A DNA stretch of 25,323 nt from a virus. Below the pieces are notes generated by a model. That model was not told where the DNA came from. It ran no database searches and saw only the letters and a program-made list of their open reading frames with translations. The number at the start of each line of letters is the position of its first letter. The stretch's first letter is position 1. The stretch covers positions 1 through 25,323 of IMG/VR virus record IMGVR_UViG_3300006928_000072, one strand, 5' to 3'. The translations under genes and the position numbers were made by a program. Of the stretch, positions 5,028-16,200 are shown in pieces.

Positions 5028-8000
5028 ATGATCGGAACTTCACTTTCTAGAGTAAAAATACACGAGGTAGTACAGAGTCAAATCCCAGAAGCGATTGATT
5101 CTGATAATCCTTTATTTGGAGAATTTCTAAAGCAATACTACATTTCTCAAGAGTACCAAGGTGGTACAATTGATATTGCTGAAAACCTTTCTGACTATAA
5201 GAGTCTAGATTTTCTCACACCTGACAATCTAACAGGTGTTACTTCTACTGCAAGTTTTGTTTATGGTCGTGATAAAACAATATACGTTGATTCTACCAAA
5301 GGTTGGCCGCAGAAATGGGGTTTACTCAAGATTGATGATGAAATAATAACATATACGGGTATTGGAACTACATCATTCAACGGATGTGTTCGTGGTTTTA
5401 GTGGAATTGAAAATAATCAAAAAACTAATGCTCCAGAGCATCTTACCTTTACAAATACAGGCATTGCTACTCATGCTGTAGATACTCAAGTAAAAAATCT
5501 AAGTAATACTTTCCTACAGTCCTTTTTCAAGAAACTTAAGAATCAGATAAGTCCTGGTTTTGAAGATAGGTCATTTACTGGAAATCTAAACACATCAAAT
5601 TTCCTTAGACAGGTCAAGGATTTCTATTCTTCAAAAGGTACTGAAGAAGCATTCAGAATATTGTTCAGAACTTTATATGATGAAAATGTTGTGATGTTTA
5701 GACCACAGGAATACCTGTTCAAACCATCTGACGCAGAATATATTGTAAATGACGTTTTAGTATGTGAAAAAATATCAGGTAGACCTGAAGATATTGTATC
5801 ACAACCTATTACACAAGGTGATGCGAGTGCATCTGTGTATCAGGTAGAAAAAATAATTCTCAATAATAACACATATTATAAAATTCGTCTGTCTACTGAT
5901 ACTATTGATGGAACATTCAAAGTAACTAATAGATCTTATACAACTCAACCTGTATCACTTGCTGCTACTACTGTAACTGTAGATTCTACAGTAGGATTTG
6001 CTAAATCTGGAGATTTTGTAATTGGTCGTAGTAAATTTACATACACAGACAAATCTCTGACAGAATTTATAAATGTCGTAGGTTATACTTCTGCTCCTAT
6101 TGGTTCAGTAGTCGATTCTAGTGTAGATGTAATATCTTATGGGGATGGTGATCTAAGAAAAACCGTAAAACTAAGAATATTGAATTCTATTACTGGTTTT
6201 GAGGGAGATGCTATTTCTCAGCAGAAAGGTAGTGAATATAAGATAAAATCTATCGGTACAGAAGAGATTGGAGTTAGATATACCGAATGGTTAGAAAATA
6301 TATCTACCAAACACGTAGTTAATGATTGGAAACAACTTTCAGCGAATAGTTTTGAATTAATTCTTACCGAAAAGCATAATTATATTGCATCTGACGAGAT
6401 ATATGTTGTAGATGAAGATGGTGTTGCTTTTGACGGTTCAATTACTGGTGTATTGAATGATACTACAGTTTTTGTTATTTCACCAACACTTATTGCAGGT
6501 AAAAAGTATTTTATTCGTCAAAAAATCAAAACTAAGTATGGATCTGTAGCAAACGTTCAAAATACTTATAAACTTGACGATACTGTTGTTATAGCAACAA
6601 ATAGTTTACCTCATTGGAATATTGACCCTCAGAAACGTATAAGATCCTTCAATACTTCGGGTATATCTACCAGAACTCAAGATGTACAGATACCTGAACA
6701 TAATTTACATCATGGTGATGTTGTAGTATACAATCCTGTAACTTCAGGATCCCCTGTAGTCGGTTTGAACACGGGTCAATCATATTATGTGACCAAACTG
6801 AACTCTTCGTCATTTTACCTCTCCTTATCGGCAGAGAACGCCCGTAGAGGGAATTATATCTACGTATTTGATAGTGCTGATATAGGATCCAATACCGAAC
6901 ATACACTTACACCATATGCTGTTGGTTTTGGGACTATTGGTTCACAAAGACTACTTCGTAAGTTTGATAACCCAGAATTTTCTGAAACTAAGGATCCTGT
7001 AGCATCTGGAGCTGGTGTAGGTCTTTTTGTTAACGGTGTAGAAAGTTATTCATACAAATCATCAGATAAAGTTTTTTATGGTGATCTACAAAGCGTAGAT
7101 GTCTTGAATACTGGATCTTCATATGATCTAGTCAACCCACCTCGTTTATCCGTCCAGCAAGCAGGTCATAGTGGAGTTGGTGCATCTATCGTTGCTCACG
7201 TTTCAGGCACCTTTGAAGAGATCCTAGTGGACTCTCCAGGTATTGATTATAGTATCACTCCTGCGGTAAAGATAGAAGGTGGAAATGGAAGAGCTTCTGC
7301 TGAAGCAAAAATGAAACTTGCTCCAAGGGAAGTTTCATTCGATAGTACTACTGTTGGTGGTATTTTGAATACATCTACCAACAAATTCACATTCCCTGAA
7401 GCACATGGATTCAAACATGGTGAAGAAATCATTTACGGAACAGATGGTTCAACAACCATTGGTATTGGCACTACTCCAGGAAATCTTATTGACAGATCAA
7501 ACTATTTTGTCATTAAGAATGATGACTATACCATATCACTTGCCAAAACCCGTAACGATGCATTGGTCGGTGTCACAACACTTCCTATCACAACTAATGG
7601 AGGTGGACTTCATAAATTTGAGACGAAACTTTCTAGACTAACAGTCGATAAGATTGAAATCTTATCTGCTACTACATTCTCCAATAGGGAGAATACTATG
7701 GATGCGGTTGGTATCAATACATGGACAAGTGTTATTACTGCACCCAATCATCATTATTCATCTGGTGATATTATCAGATATGGTGGATCTGATCAAACAG
7801 GTGTTACTGGTCTTACATCTGGAAATGATTACTATGTTGTAAAGATTACTGATAATTCGTTTAGGGTTTCTATATCAACATCTCTTGTAGATTATGTAAG
7901 AATTACTAATGAAGGTTCTGGAACACATTCATTCAATTATCCTCCAATTTCAGTAACAATTGATGGAGCACAAGGAATTTCAACAGCAAATGCAACTGCT

Positions 8001-11000
8001 ACTCCAATAGTAAGAGGAAAAGTTGATAATGTTCATGTGAAGAGTAAAGGTAGTCGTTTTGGATCAGTTATAATCAATGATAATTATAGACCAGATGTAG
8101 TTGTAGTCGAAGGTTCAAAAGCATCGTTTGATCCAATTATTCTCAATGGTAGAATTGATTCTGTTATAATCAAGAGTGGTGGTAAGGACTTCTTTAGTAT
8201 TCCTAACATCATTGTCAATGGTGATGGTGTTGGTGCGAAACTAAAAGCGAGAATTTCTAATGGAAAGGTTATAGCAGTTGATGTAATTACTGCAGGTGGA
8301 GGATATACTGAAAATGGAACTACTGTAACTGCAGAAACACCAGGTGAAGGTGCCATATTATCCGCTAATCTAAATCAATGGACAATAAATGATGTAGAAA
8401 GATACGCTAAATTTGGTGATGTAAAGGATGATGATGGTTTTTATGGCGAGTTTAAAGACTCTGATAACGGATATCCGTATGTAAATTACTATGCTTCTAG
8501 AAAATTACGTGAATATGTGGGAGATGATGGCACCAAGCACTCTCCAATACTAGGATGGGCGTATGATGGTCATCCAATATATGGTCCTTATGCGACAGAA
8601 AATCCAAGTGGAATAGGTCCATTAAAATATCTTGAACCAAGTTACGCTAAAATTACAGGTTCTAGAACAAATGGTCCAGATCTAAATGAATTTGGAGCAG
8701 GTTTCTTTATAGAAGACTTTGAGTTTATAGAAGGGTTTGGCGACTTAGATGAGCATAATGGTAGATTTGCTGCTACACCAGAGTATCCAAATGGTGTATA
8801 TGCATACTACATTACAGAATCTTCTTCAGTAATAACTTCACCACTAAGTCCTTTCTATAATAGAAGGGAACCATTATTCCCATATATTGTCGGTGATACT
8901 TATCATTCTAAAGTAAATTCTTATAATAATGAATATGCGTCTACACAAGACACATTACCTAGTGGATTAGTTAGAAATACTAACAAATATAATATTACAG
9001 ACTATGAGTTTATCGCTCAAGATTCTAAAGTTAAGACAAGTGTTGCTCAGATAAAAAATACTAAGAAAGGAACTATCGATAATGTAAAAATTCTAGAAGG
9101 TGGTAGTGAATATAATATAGGTGATAAATTAACATTTGACAATAGTAATACCAATGGTTTTGGAGCATTTGGTAAAGTCTCTGAACTTGTTGGTGCTGCT
9201 GCTACTGTTCTTACATCAACAATAAGAACAAATGAAAGAATAGAACTCTTTGCTAAAGGTAAAACTGTAACTGGTATTGTTACCACAGGATTGCATGATT
9301 ATCCTGATGGAATACCTGTACAAATTAGTGGTATATCTTCAACCATCTATTCTGGGTTGGAGGGATCTTTCAATATTTCTGTTGACTTTGTTAGAAGTGG
9401 ATTAGGAACTTCATTGCTTGCTACAGGATTGACAACATCTATTCCATTACGTGATCGTATTGATATCTTTGAAGTACAGGATATTGTTCAGGTTGATGAT
9501 GAAAAGATGAGAGTGATTGCACATGATCATCTCAATCAAAAGATTACTCTACATCGTGCAATAGACGGAACTACGGGTGCTGCCCATACCGACAGAGCAG
9601 AAATTTATAGAAGAGAGAATAAATTTACTTATGAATTAGATAATCCATTAGATGTAGCGACTCCAATAAACGAAAGGGTATATTTTGACGCACAAACAAA
9701 TATTGGTGTTGGATTGACTGGTGGAGTTGGTATTGGTACAACTGTATCAAATATAGGTGCTGGTAATACGCCTGTAAGCACATATATTCCAATAAAGTCA
9801 ATTAGGATACCTAGTCATCCATTTGTTCATGGAGATCCTATTACATATACTCCTTCTGGTGGTTCTAATCTATTATATTCATTCAATGGATCTAATACTC
9901 AGTTATTACCTACAAGTGGATTATTTGTACAAAAAATCAGCAATGATCTAATTGGTATCGTAACACAAGCGTCTCAGATTGATAATCAGTATGATAGGAT
10001 ATATTTCAACGGTACTATTGGTGTAGGAAATAGTCATTCATTTAGAAGTGATAGAGCAGTACCTCGTGCAAACGCAACTATATTTGAAGTAACAGTATCA
10101 ACTGCAACAACTCATCATCTTGACAGATTTGATGAAGTCAAGTTTGACGTTGTGTCTGCTGGATCGAGTATACTCAATATGGAGTATAACTCTGGTACGA
10201 GATATATCAGCATTGGTTCATCTAATAACCCACCAATTTATAGTACTATTGGTGAAAAACTCATATTTGATACTTCAGACCCTGATCTTACCAATACTAG
10301 ATTAGACTTATTCTTAGATCAAGAATATGAGAAGAAATTTGTAGGTAGTGGTATATCTACGATGGAAAGAGTAGATAATCTAGTTCCTGGTATAACTTCT
10401 GCTAGAACTACATTACATTTGACTAGAAATATTCCAGATGTATTGTATTACAAGTTTACATCTACATCTCCATCAAAAACTGTATATGTTGATGAAGATA
10501 TTACTGATTATGGTAAGATAATCATTCAAGAGAGTGAGTTCTCTGGAACACATTCACTAACTACATCAACAGGGAGAACATTCAAGTTCTTTACAGGTGG
10601 TATACCAGAAAAAGTTGGATATACAAGTGAATCTTATATCAATTACACAACATCATCTAAAACCGCACGAGGAGCAGTATCTAAAGTTGCTTTGACTGAA
10701 GGTGGTGTTAGATATGATGAATTACCAAAAGTTTCTATTGCTAGTACCACAGGTCAATCTGCGGTTCTTCTTGCAGAGACAGAAAGTGCTGGTCAACTCC
10801 TTACAACTGATATTCTTGAGTTTGGGTATGATCATCCTTCTGATCCCACTTTAGTACCTTACGCAGCAGTTCCAAATATTGTATCTCTTCGAGATAATTT
10901 TAGTATTGATAATGTTGCTATCACATCTACAGGTTCTAAGTATCTCAGTGCTCCTGATATTGTAGTTTACAATAGCATCACCGATTCTTTGAATACTAGT

Positions 11001-13214
11001 GTAGAACTAGTAGCAAACTTAGAAGGTACATCTGTCAATAGTGTAAGAATTATTAATTCTGGAGGAAATCTAAAGAGTACAGATAATCAAGTACTTGCAA
11101 TCAATAACTCAAACGGTGTTGGTATTATTAGTGCAACATATTCAGATCCTACAGTAACACTTAGATTAAAAACTCCTTCAGGTGGATTTACAACAGCATT
11201 ACCTCTACCATTTACTATTGGTGATGAAATTTTCGTTGAGAACGTTGGTGTATCAACTGGTAATGGATATAACTCTTCTGATTATGGATATAATTTCTTT
11301 AGCGTTACTGGTGTGAATACCAACCCTGGTTTAGTTGATCAGGCTACAGTTACATATAAAATAAACCAAAATCCAGGATTCCATGATCGTTTAGGATTTG
11401 GTGTTGTTACTAAGAAGAGTGATCTAGCACAATTCAAATTAGAACTAAAGGAAGGTGTATTCTTTGCTGGAGAAGAAATCTATACTGATGATGCTTCTAC
11501 AAATATTTCTGAAGGAAGAGATAGTTCTACTAATATCATTAGAGTTGATTCTCTTGTAGGGTTCAATACAGGTGATTTAGTTAGAGGTAGACAATCTCGT
11601 GCATCTGGTGTTGTTGAAGATATGAATTCCAATACTGGAAAATTCACAGTAGGTCCTATGCTCAAACGTTCATTCGGTTGGGAAAAGGATACTGGTAAGA
11701 CAAGTGAGTATTTCCAAAGGATTCAAGATAATGATTATTATCAGAATTTTGCATATTCTCTCAAATCTTTAGTTGGAATATCAAGTTGGGGTGAACCAGT
11801 TGATTCATTAGCACATCCTGCAGGATTCAAGAAGCATTCTGACTTATTAGTTCCTTCTGTTGGTGCAGTAGGATTGGGAGCTTCTTCTCACGTAAAGGCA
11901 TTAGATCAAAGTATATCTTCACTTGTTCTTATTGACAATTCTTCAAAGGTATACTGTAAACATGACTTTGACTTGGTAAGAGAACTTACAGATGAAACAC
12001 AAACTAAGAGTGATAAGGTTATATTCCAATCTAATAAGTTTGGTAATGCTCTTATATGTAAGACTAATAGAGTTCTAGAAATTGATGATATTAGTCCACA
12101 ATTCTACTCAGATCCTGATATAAACAGAAAAGTTGATCTTGATGTTTGGAATATAGATCAAGTAAATGCAGTCAAATATTATGCTCAAGTAGTTCTTGAT
12201 GTAACATCAGGAATAGCTTATAACGAGACTCAATACAGTGAATTTGTGGTATCTCACAATGGAACTGTTGCCATGGTGAACCAATATTCAGATTTATCGG
12301 ATTCGTTTGATTTAGGTGATTTCAATGCCGATCTAAACGTAGGAGGTCAGGTTACAGTTTCCTTTACTCCTTATAATAGTACTTTCATCTATGATATTAC
12401 CTTCTATAAGGAATCAATAGATCAAGGTATAGGTATTGGAACAACATCTTATGGTGGAATCAAGAAAGTGGGTGTTTCTTCATACGTAGCACCTTCAGGA
12501 TCACCATCATCACAAATTATTCAATCCATAGATGCGGAGCAATTCAAGTCTGGAACAGTTCTTGTTGCTGTTGATTCTCCTAATGAAAAAGAAGTTTTAG
12601 AAGCAAGTTTCGTTGGCTTTGGGTCTACTGCTCATTATGTTGAGTTTGGTAAGATGAAGGAAGATATGGATCTTGGTACATTTGATATTGGTATGACTGG
12701 AACCAATGACCTACAGTTGAAATTCACACCAGTAGCAGGTGTGGGCGTAACTATTGCAACACTTGCTACATTGGTTGGTGTTGCTACAACTGCTGTTGGT
12801 ACAGGAATACCAGCAGGTAGTTATGAAGTTGGTGACGCACAACTACAATCTAGTAGAACTGAAATTGCAGCATCGGGAACTCCTTCTGCTACTAATATAT
12901 CAAATTTAACATACAACAATTATACAAGCATTAAATACTATGTGGAGATACAGAACGTTACTAACAACGAATATTCTGCATTCCACGTTGCTGCCAATGC
13001 TTATGGAGGTGATTCCAACTCTGTCAAGTGGGGTAATGTCTCAACTGGTCTTACTGCTACGAGAGATATAAACAATACAGATATAACTATATCTGCACCA
13101 AACGTTCTTCTACAATTTACCCCAATGGAAAATAGAACTTACATTGTTAGGGTATCGGAGATACGAATTGACAAACCTGATGATGTTGCCAACGACACCA
13201 CGATAAAATACTAA
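5028..13214 (+). CDS. Giant YHYH-domain virion protein at the gp7 (baseplate wedge) position
   Basis: A 2728-residue structural protein in the place of gp7, between gp6 and gp8. T4 gp7 is 1032 residues, so this is about 2.6 times longer. Residues 1-230 form a baseplate-like N terminus (helical LFGEFLKQYY and LSNTFLQSFFKKL) with an IDDEIITYTG module at 102. The middle and C-terminal parts are beta-rich repeats: HG-GD-YYV modules (encoded at 6345-6530, 6690-6915, 7390-7620, 7735-7945, 9800-10050), GY modules (7080-7310, 8013-8350, 9067-9190, 10666-10790, 10895-11110) and a second IDDEI-type module at 1489. A YHYH-type domain spans about 1166-1265. There is no signal peptide or membrane segment. 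It probably builds the wedge arm and carries peripheral domains. The gp7 assignment rests on position and on marine-phage precedent, not on clear T4 similarity. There is no good Shine-Dalgarno sequence. Confidence 0.75.
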   Translation: MIGTSLSRVKIHEVVQSQIPEAIDSDNPLFGEFLKQYYISQEYQGGTIDIAENLSDYKSLDFLTPDNLTGVTSTASFVYGRDKTIYVDSTKGWPQKWGLLKIDDEIITYTGIGTTSFNGCVRGFSGIENNQKTNAPEHLTFTNTGIATHAVDTQVKNLSNTFLQSFFKKLKNQISPGFEDRSFTGNLNTSNFLRQVKDFYSSKGTEEAFRILFRTLYDENVVMFRPQEYLFKPSDAEYIVNDVLVCEKISGRPEDIVSQPITQGDASASVYQVEKIILNNNTYYKIRLSTDTIDGTFKVTNRSYTTQPVSLAATTVTVDSTVGFAKSGDFVIGRSKFTYTDKSLTEFINVVGYTSAPIGSVVDSSVDVISYGDGDLRKTVKLRILNSITGFEGDAISQQKGSEYKIKSIGTEEIGVRYTEWLENISTKHVVNDWKQLSANSFELILTEKHNYIASDEIYVVDEDGVAFDGSITGVLNDTTVFVISPTLIAGKKYFIRQKIKTKYGSVANVQNTYKLDDTVVIATNSLPHWNIDPQKRIRSFNTSGISTRTQDVQIPEHNLHHGDVVVYNPVTSGSPVVGLNTGQSYYVTKLNSSSFYLSLSAENARRGNYIYVFDSADIGSNTEHTLTPYAVGFGTIGSQRLLRKFDNPEFSETKDPVASGAGVGLFVNGVESYSYKSSDKVFYGDLQSVDVLNTGSSYDLVNPPRLSVQQAGHSGVGASIVAHVSGTFEEILVDSPGIDYSITPAVKIEGGNGRASAEAKMKLAPREVSFDSTTVGGILNTSTNKFTFPEAHGFKHGEEIIYGTDGSTTIGIGTTPGNLIDRSNYFVIKNDDYTISLAKTRNDALVGVTTLPITTNGGGLHKFETKLSRLTVDKIEILSATTFSNRENTMDAVGINTWTSVITAPNHHYSSGDIIRYGGSDQTGVTGLTSGNDYYVVKITDNSFRVSISTSLVDYVRITNEGSGTHSFNYPPISVTIDGAQGISTANATATPIVRGKVDNVHVKSKGSRFGSVIINDNYRPDVVVVEGSKASFDPIILNGRIDSVIIKSGGKDFFSIPNIIVNGDGVGAKLKARISNGKVIAVDVITAGGGYTENGTTVTAETPGEGAILSANLNQWTINDVERYAKFGDVKDDDGFYGEFKDSDNGYPYVNYYASRKLREYVGDDGTKHSPILGWAYDGHPIYGPYATENPSGIGPLKYLEPSYAKITGSRTNGPDLNEFGAGFFIEDFEFIEGFGDLDEHNGRFAATPEYPNGVYAYYITESSSVITSPLSPFYNRREPLFPYIVGDTYHSKVNSYNNEYASTQDTLPSGLVRNTNKYNITDYEFIAQDSKVKTSVAQIKNTKKGTIDNVKILEGGSEYNIGDKLTFDNSNTNGFGAFGKVSELVGAAATVLTSTIRTNERIELFAKGKTVTGIVTTGLHDYPDGIPVQISGISSTIYSGLEGSFNISVDFVRSGLGTSLLATGLTTSIPLRDRIDIFEVQDIVQVDDEKMRVIAHDHLNQKITLHRAIDGTTGAAHTDRAEIYRRENKFTYELDNPLDVATPINERVYFDAQTNIGVGLTGGVGIGTTVSNIGAGNTPVSTYIPIKSIRIPSHPFVHGDPITYTPSGGSNLLYSFNGSNTQLLPTSGLFVQKISNDLIGIVTQASQIDNQYDRIYFNGTIGVGNSHSFRSDRAVPRANATIFEVTVSTATTHHLDRFDEVKFDVVSAGSSILNMEYNSGTRYISIGSSNNPPIYSTIGEKLIFDTSDPDLTNTRLDLFLDQEYEKKFVGSGISTMERVDNLVPGITSARTTLHLTRNIPDVLYYKFTSTSPSKTVYVDEDITDYGKIIIQESEFSGTHSLTTSTGRTFKFFTGGIPEKVGYTSESYINYTTSSKTARGAVSKVALTEGGVRYDELPKVSIASTTGQSAVLLAETESAGQLLTTDILEFGYDHPSDPTLVPYAAVPNIVSLRDNFSIDNVAITSTGSKYLSAPDIVVYNSITDSLNTSVELVANLEGTSVNSVRIINSGGNLKSTDNQVLAINNSNGVGIISATYSDPTVTLRLKTPSGGFTTALPLPFTIGDEIFVENVGVSTGNGYNSSDYGYNFFSVTGVNTNPGLVDQATVTYKINQNPGFHDRLGFGVVTKKSDLAQFKLELKEGVFFAGEEIYTDDASTNISEGRDSSTNIIRVDSLVGFNTGDLVRGRQSRASGVVEDMNSNTGKFTVGPMLKRSFGWEKDTGKTSEYFQRIQDNDYYQNFAYSLKSLVGISSWGEPVDSLAHPAGFKKHSDLLVPSVGAVGLGASSHVKALDQSISSLVLIDNSSKVYCKHDFDLVRELTDETQTKSDKVIFQSNKFGNALICKTNRVLEIDDISPQFYSDPDINRKVDLDVWNIDQVNAVKYYAQVVLDVTSGIAYNETQYSEFVVSHNGTVAMVNQYSDLSDSFDLGDFNADLNVGGQVTVSFTPYNSTFIYDITFYKESIDQGIGIGTTSYGGIKKVGVSSYVAPSGSPSSQIIQSIDAEQFKSGTVLVAVDSPNEKEVLEASFVGFGSTAHYVEFGKMKEDMDLGTFDIGMTGTNDLQLKFTPVAGVGVTIATLATLVGVATTAVGTGIPAGSYEVGDAQLQSSRTEIAASGTPSATNISNLTYNNYTSIKYYVEIQNVTNNEYSAFHVAANAYGGDSNSVKWGNVSTGLTATRDINNTDITISAPNVLLQFTPMENRTYIVRVSEIRIDKPDDVANDTTIKY
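5277..5412 (+). repeat. IDDEI module, copy 1 (in gp7-position protein)
   Basis: Encodes IDDEIITYTG starting at residue 102, then G-C-x-RG about 20 residues later, preceded by a short V-D-S-T-x-G strand. Related units occur in the same gene near 9490 and in two other virion genes near 13768 and 24389. Confidence 0.6.
8013..8350 (+). repeat. Run of GY-type modules in the gp7-position protein
   Basis: Three successive units: GKVDNVHVKSKGSRFG, GRIDSVIIKSGGKDFFS and GKVIAVDVITAGGGYTENG, each followed by a strand and a G-x-G-A turn. The regular spacing of about 35-45 residues suggests a stacked beta structure. Further units lie at 7080-7310, 9067-9190, 10666-10790 and 10895-11110. Confidence 0.65.
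8523..8816 (+). other. YHYH-type domain inside the giant baseplate protein
   Basis: The segment encodes GWAYDGHPIYGPY (1176-1188) and DLDEHNGR (1239-1246), two hallmark blocks of the YHYH domain family. The usual terminal YHYH is replaced by GVYAYYIT (1256-1263), so its second and fourth residues (normally His) are Ala and Tyr. His1182 and His1243 remain. The domain sits between repeat regions, as if inserted as a peripheral module. Confidence 0.7.
9471..9590 (+). repeat. IDDEI-like module, copy 2 (in gp7-position protein)
   Basis: Encodes VDDEKMRVI starting at residue 1489, followed by the HRAIDGTTGAAH stretch. It matches the layout of copy 1 (acidic turn, strand, then R-x-x-x-G-T) but the sequence is diverged. 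Confidence 0.5.
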
Positions 13215-13215
13215 A

Positions 13216-16200
13216 ATGTTTCAGATCGGGTCAATAAATCGAAAATTTAATAGGGAAACAGAAACCTTTAGGTATTCTTTTCACCTAACGCATCAAGGCG
13301 ATCCAATCTTTTTGAAATCGTTTGATGGTGCAAATCCTGATAAGGTTTTATTGGGATCAGATACTATTGTATTGAAGAATCACTTCTACGTTACAGGTGA
13401 AGAGTTAGAATACTATGCAAATGATACTGCTATTGGAATAGATCATACTAGTACTGGTGTTGGTGCTGCTACCACAATACCCCAAACAGTTTATGCTATA
13501 AAAGTAGATGAAGATAAGATAAAACTTGCAGCAACTCCTGCATTAGCAAAAGCAGGAACTCATATTGGTTTGACTACAGTTGGTATTGGTAATAGCCATT
13601 ACTTTACAGCAAATAAACAGAATAGTAAAGTTATAATGGCATTGGATAATGTAATCCAATCTCCATTAACTGAGGAAGTAGGTGCTGCTACTACATTATC
13701 AGGTATGTTGAATAAGGTTATAAGTTTTTGGGATATAAGTGGTTTCAAGTCATATGATCTTATCAAGATTGATGATGAGATTATGCGTATACAAGTGGTT
13801 GGTTATAATGGTACTGCAAATGACGCTTTAGTTGATCGTGAATGGTTAGGTACAAAACCAACATTGCATATCAATGGATCTACTATAAAAAAAGTAAAGG
13901 GTGATTATAATATTGTAAAGGATAAGGTAACATTTGTTGATGTTCCCTTTGGTGGTATAAAAGTAACTGTTGGTGTTAGTTCAGATCAGGTTAATGTACA
14001 AAGAAATAGTTTTAGAGCAATTTCAGATTATCTTGAGACAGGATCAGAAGTTCTAGTAAGAAGTATAAATCCACCTGTACCACTAAAAGGTAATGAGACA
14101 TATTTCCTAATCAAAGAAGCAAATAATGAATTTTCTTTTGCCGAAACCAAAGGAAATGCTTTAACAGGTGTTGGTATAACTCTTACAACTGCTGGTATAG
14201 GAACTCATAATTTCATATTTGTAGATACCTCAAATGGAAGTTCATTCCAAGGTAGATCATTCATTAGATCGGATTATACAGGAAACCTTGTTATAGATGA
14301 TATATCAGATAGTTTTACTGGTATAGCAAAAACATTTACTATCAAGAGTGGAGGTTCCGATACCACTGGTATAACTAGTGATTTTGGTTCACTACTTATA
14401 AATAATATATTCCAAAAACCAGAAATTGATTATGACTTTATAGGTGGATCGTCCACTGGTATTACATCTATAAGATTTACTAATAATAGTTCAAATACAA
14501 CAAATCTAAGTGATGTTAATGCAAATAGGGTTCCTAGAAAGGGATTGATTGTATCATTAGCAAGTTCAGAAGGATTTGGATATCAGGAACGACTAGTTGG
14601 AACAGGAACCGCAGTTGTAGCAAGTACAGGTGTTATATCAAGTGTAGGATTGGCATTTAGCGGAACTGGATATAGAAATCCACCAACCACATATAGATTT
14701 AATATTATAGGTGGTGGATCAGCTGTAGGTGCTAGTGGTACTTTCTCTGTTGCTAATGGAAATATATCTGCTGTAGATCTTACTAATGCTGGATCTGGGT
14801 TCTATTATAAGGATGTGTCAAATGTAGCATATAATCATCTAACTGGTATAACCACTGTTACTACAGGTAGTGCCCATGGTTTAACTAGTGGCAATACTGT
14901 CAAATTATCTGGTATAGCATTCACATGTACTTATTCAGCATCTAAGGCTGTTTCTAACGCAGTCTATGATAATGTTTCAGGTATTATGACTGTTACTACT
15001 ACTGCTAATCATGGATTGTCAGTAGGTCAGGGAGTTATATTATCTGGTATTGGCATGACTTGTCAATTAGATGGAGGTGCTTCTACTAAGACATATCCTA
15101 GAACTACTGATCCTTATTATGCTGGTTCTATTATTGCTGCAGTTCCAGGTGTTAAAAAACTTACAGTTCAAGTTGGTCCATCTACTGTACCAACTTTCTA
15201 TAAGACTGGTGGTAGACTTCAAGGTGCTCTTATTGGACCTAGATTTGGAGATTTGAATGCAGAAGGTGCTTCAGTAACAGTTGTAGATAATACTACGTTT
15301 GAATATCAAGCTGGTGTAACTACAGCACATCATTGGTATGCAAGAGGTGGTTCTGTAACTAAACCAATTATAGTAGATTTTGATTCTCCTATTGGATATG
15401 ATGATATACAACTTATAAGTGCATCAACAGGTGTTGGTGCTTCTGTATCACTAAATGTTGGTACTGGTCTAAGTATAACAACATTCAATCTCAATAATAT
15501 TGGTTATGGATTTACTGTAGGTGAGCAACTAAGGATTGCAGGAATACCAACAAATACAAGTATTGGATCTACCTTTAGAAATGCTATATTTACCGTCAAA
15601 GAGACTAGGGATGATGAATTTGCTGGATGGGTATTTGGTAAGGTTCAAGTATTAGATAATTTCTCAGATCAATTTGATGGAAGAAAGAGGGTGTTCACTA
15701 TTACTGAAAATAGTGAACCATTGAGTATTGAAAAGAATCCTGGTACTCTTATTAATTTACAGGATAACTTATTAGTATTCTTGAATGATATTATTCAGCA
15801 TCCTGGAGTTTCTTATGTATTCAATGGCGGTACTCAAATAGAGTTTACTGAACCTCCAATAGAAGGAACTACCCTTCAAATAATGCTTTATCGTGGAACT
15901 GATTCTGATGTTGCTATTGAAGGTGCATTACAAACAGTCAAGGTTGGTGATTCTATCAAGATTGATAAAAATAATAATATAACACCAGTAGCACAGAATG
16001 AAAGAATTGTTGATGCTATTACAGCAAGAGATACTCTTAGAACCACTGTTTATACTAAGCAGGGTATATCTAATCAATTATCCCCACTAAGACCTGTTGT
16101 TTGGTGTAAGCAGCAAGATGACTTGATTGTTGAAGGTGCTCCTGTAAGTAAAGCAAGAGATATGTATGCTGCTAAAATAAAACCCGCAGCAAGAATTATA

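Noticed and set aside
6667-9286. Several minus-strand open frames of 60-92 codons inside the large genes
   Set aside because: They lie opposite well-supported coding sequence, lack recognisable families, and are low-complexity mirror images of repeat-rich genes.
13205-13220. Programmed frameshift joining the gp7-position protein to the next gene
   Set aside because: The junction (TAAAATG) has no slippery heptamer or downstream structure that I can see; simple stop-restart coupling explains it.
14397-14404. Perfect TATAAATA (T4 late box) on the + strand
   Set aside because: It lies deep inside the 1225-residue gene with no start codon of another gene nearby; a chance match is likely in AT-rich DNA.
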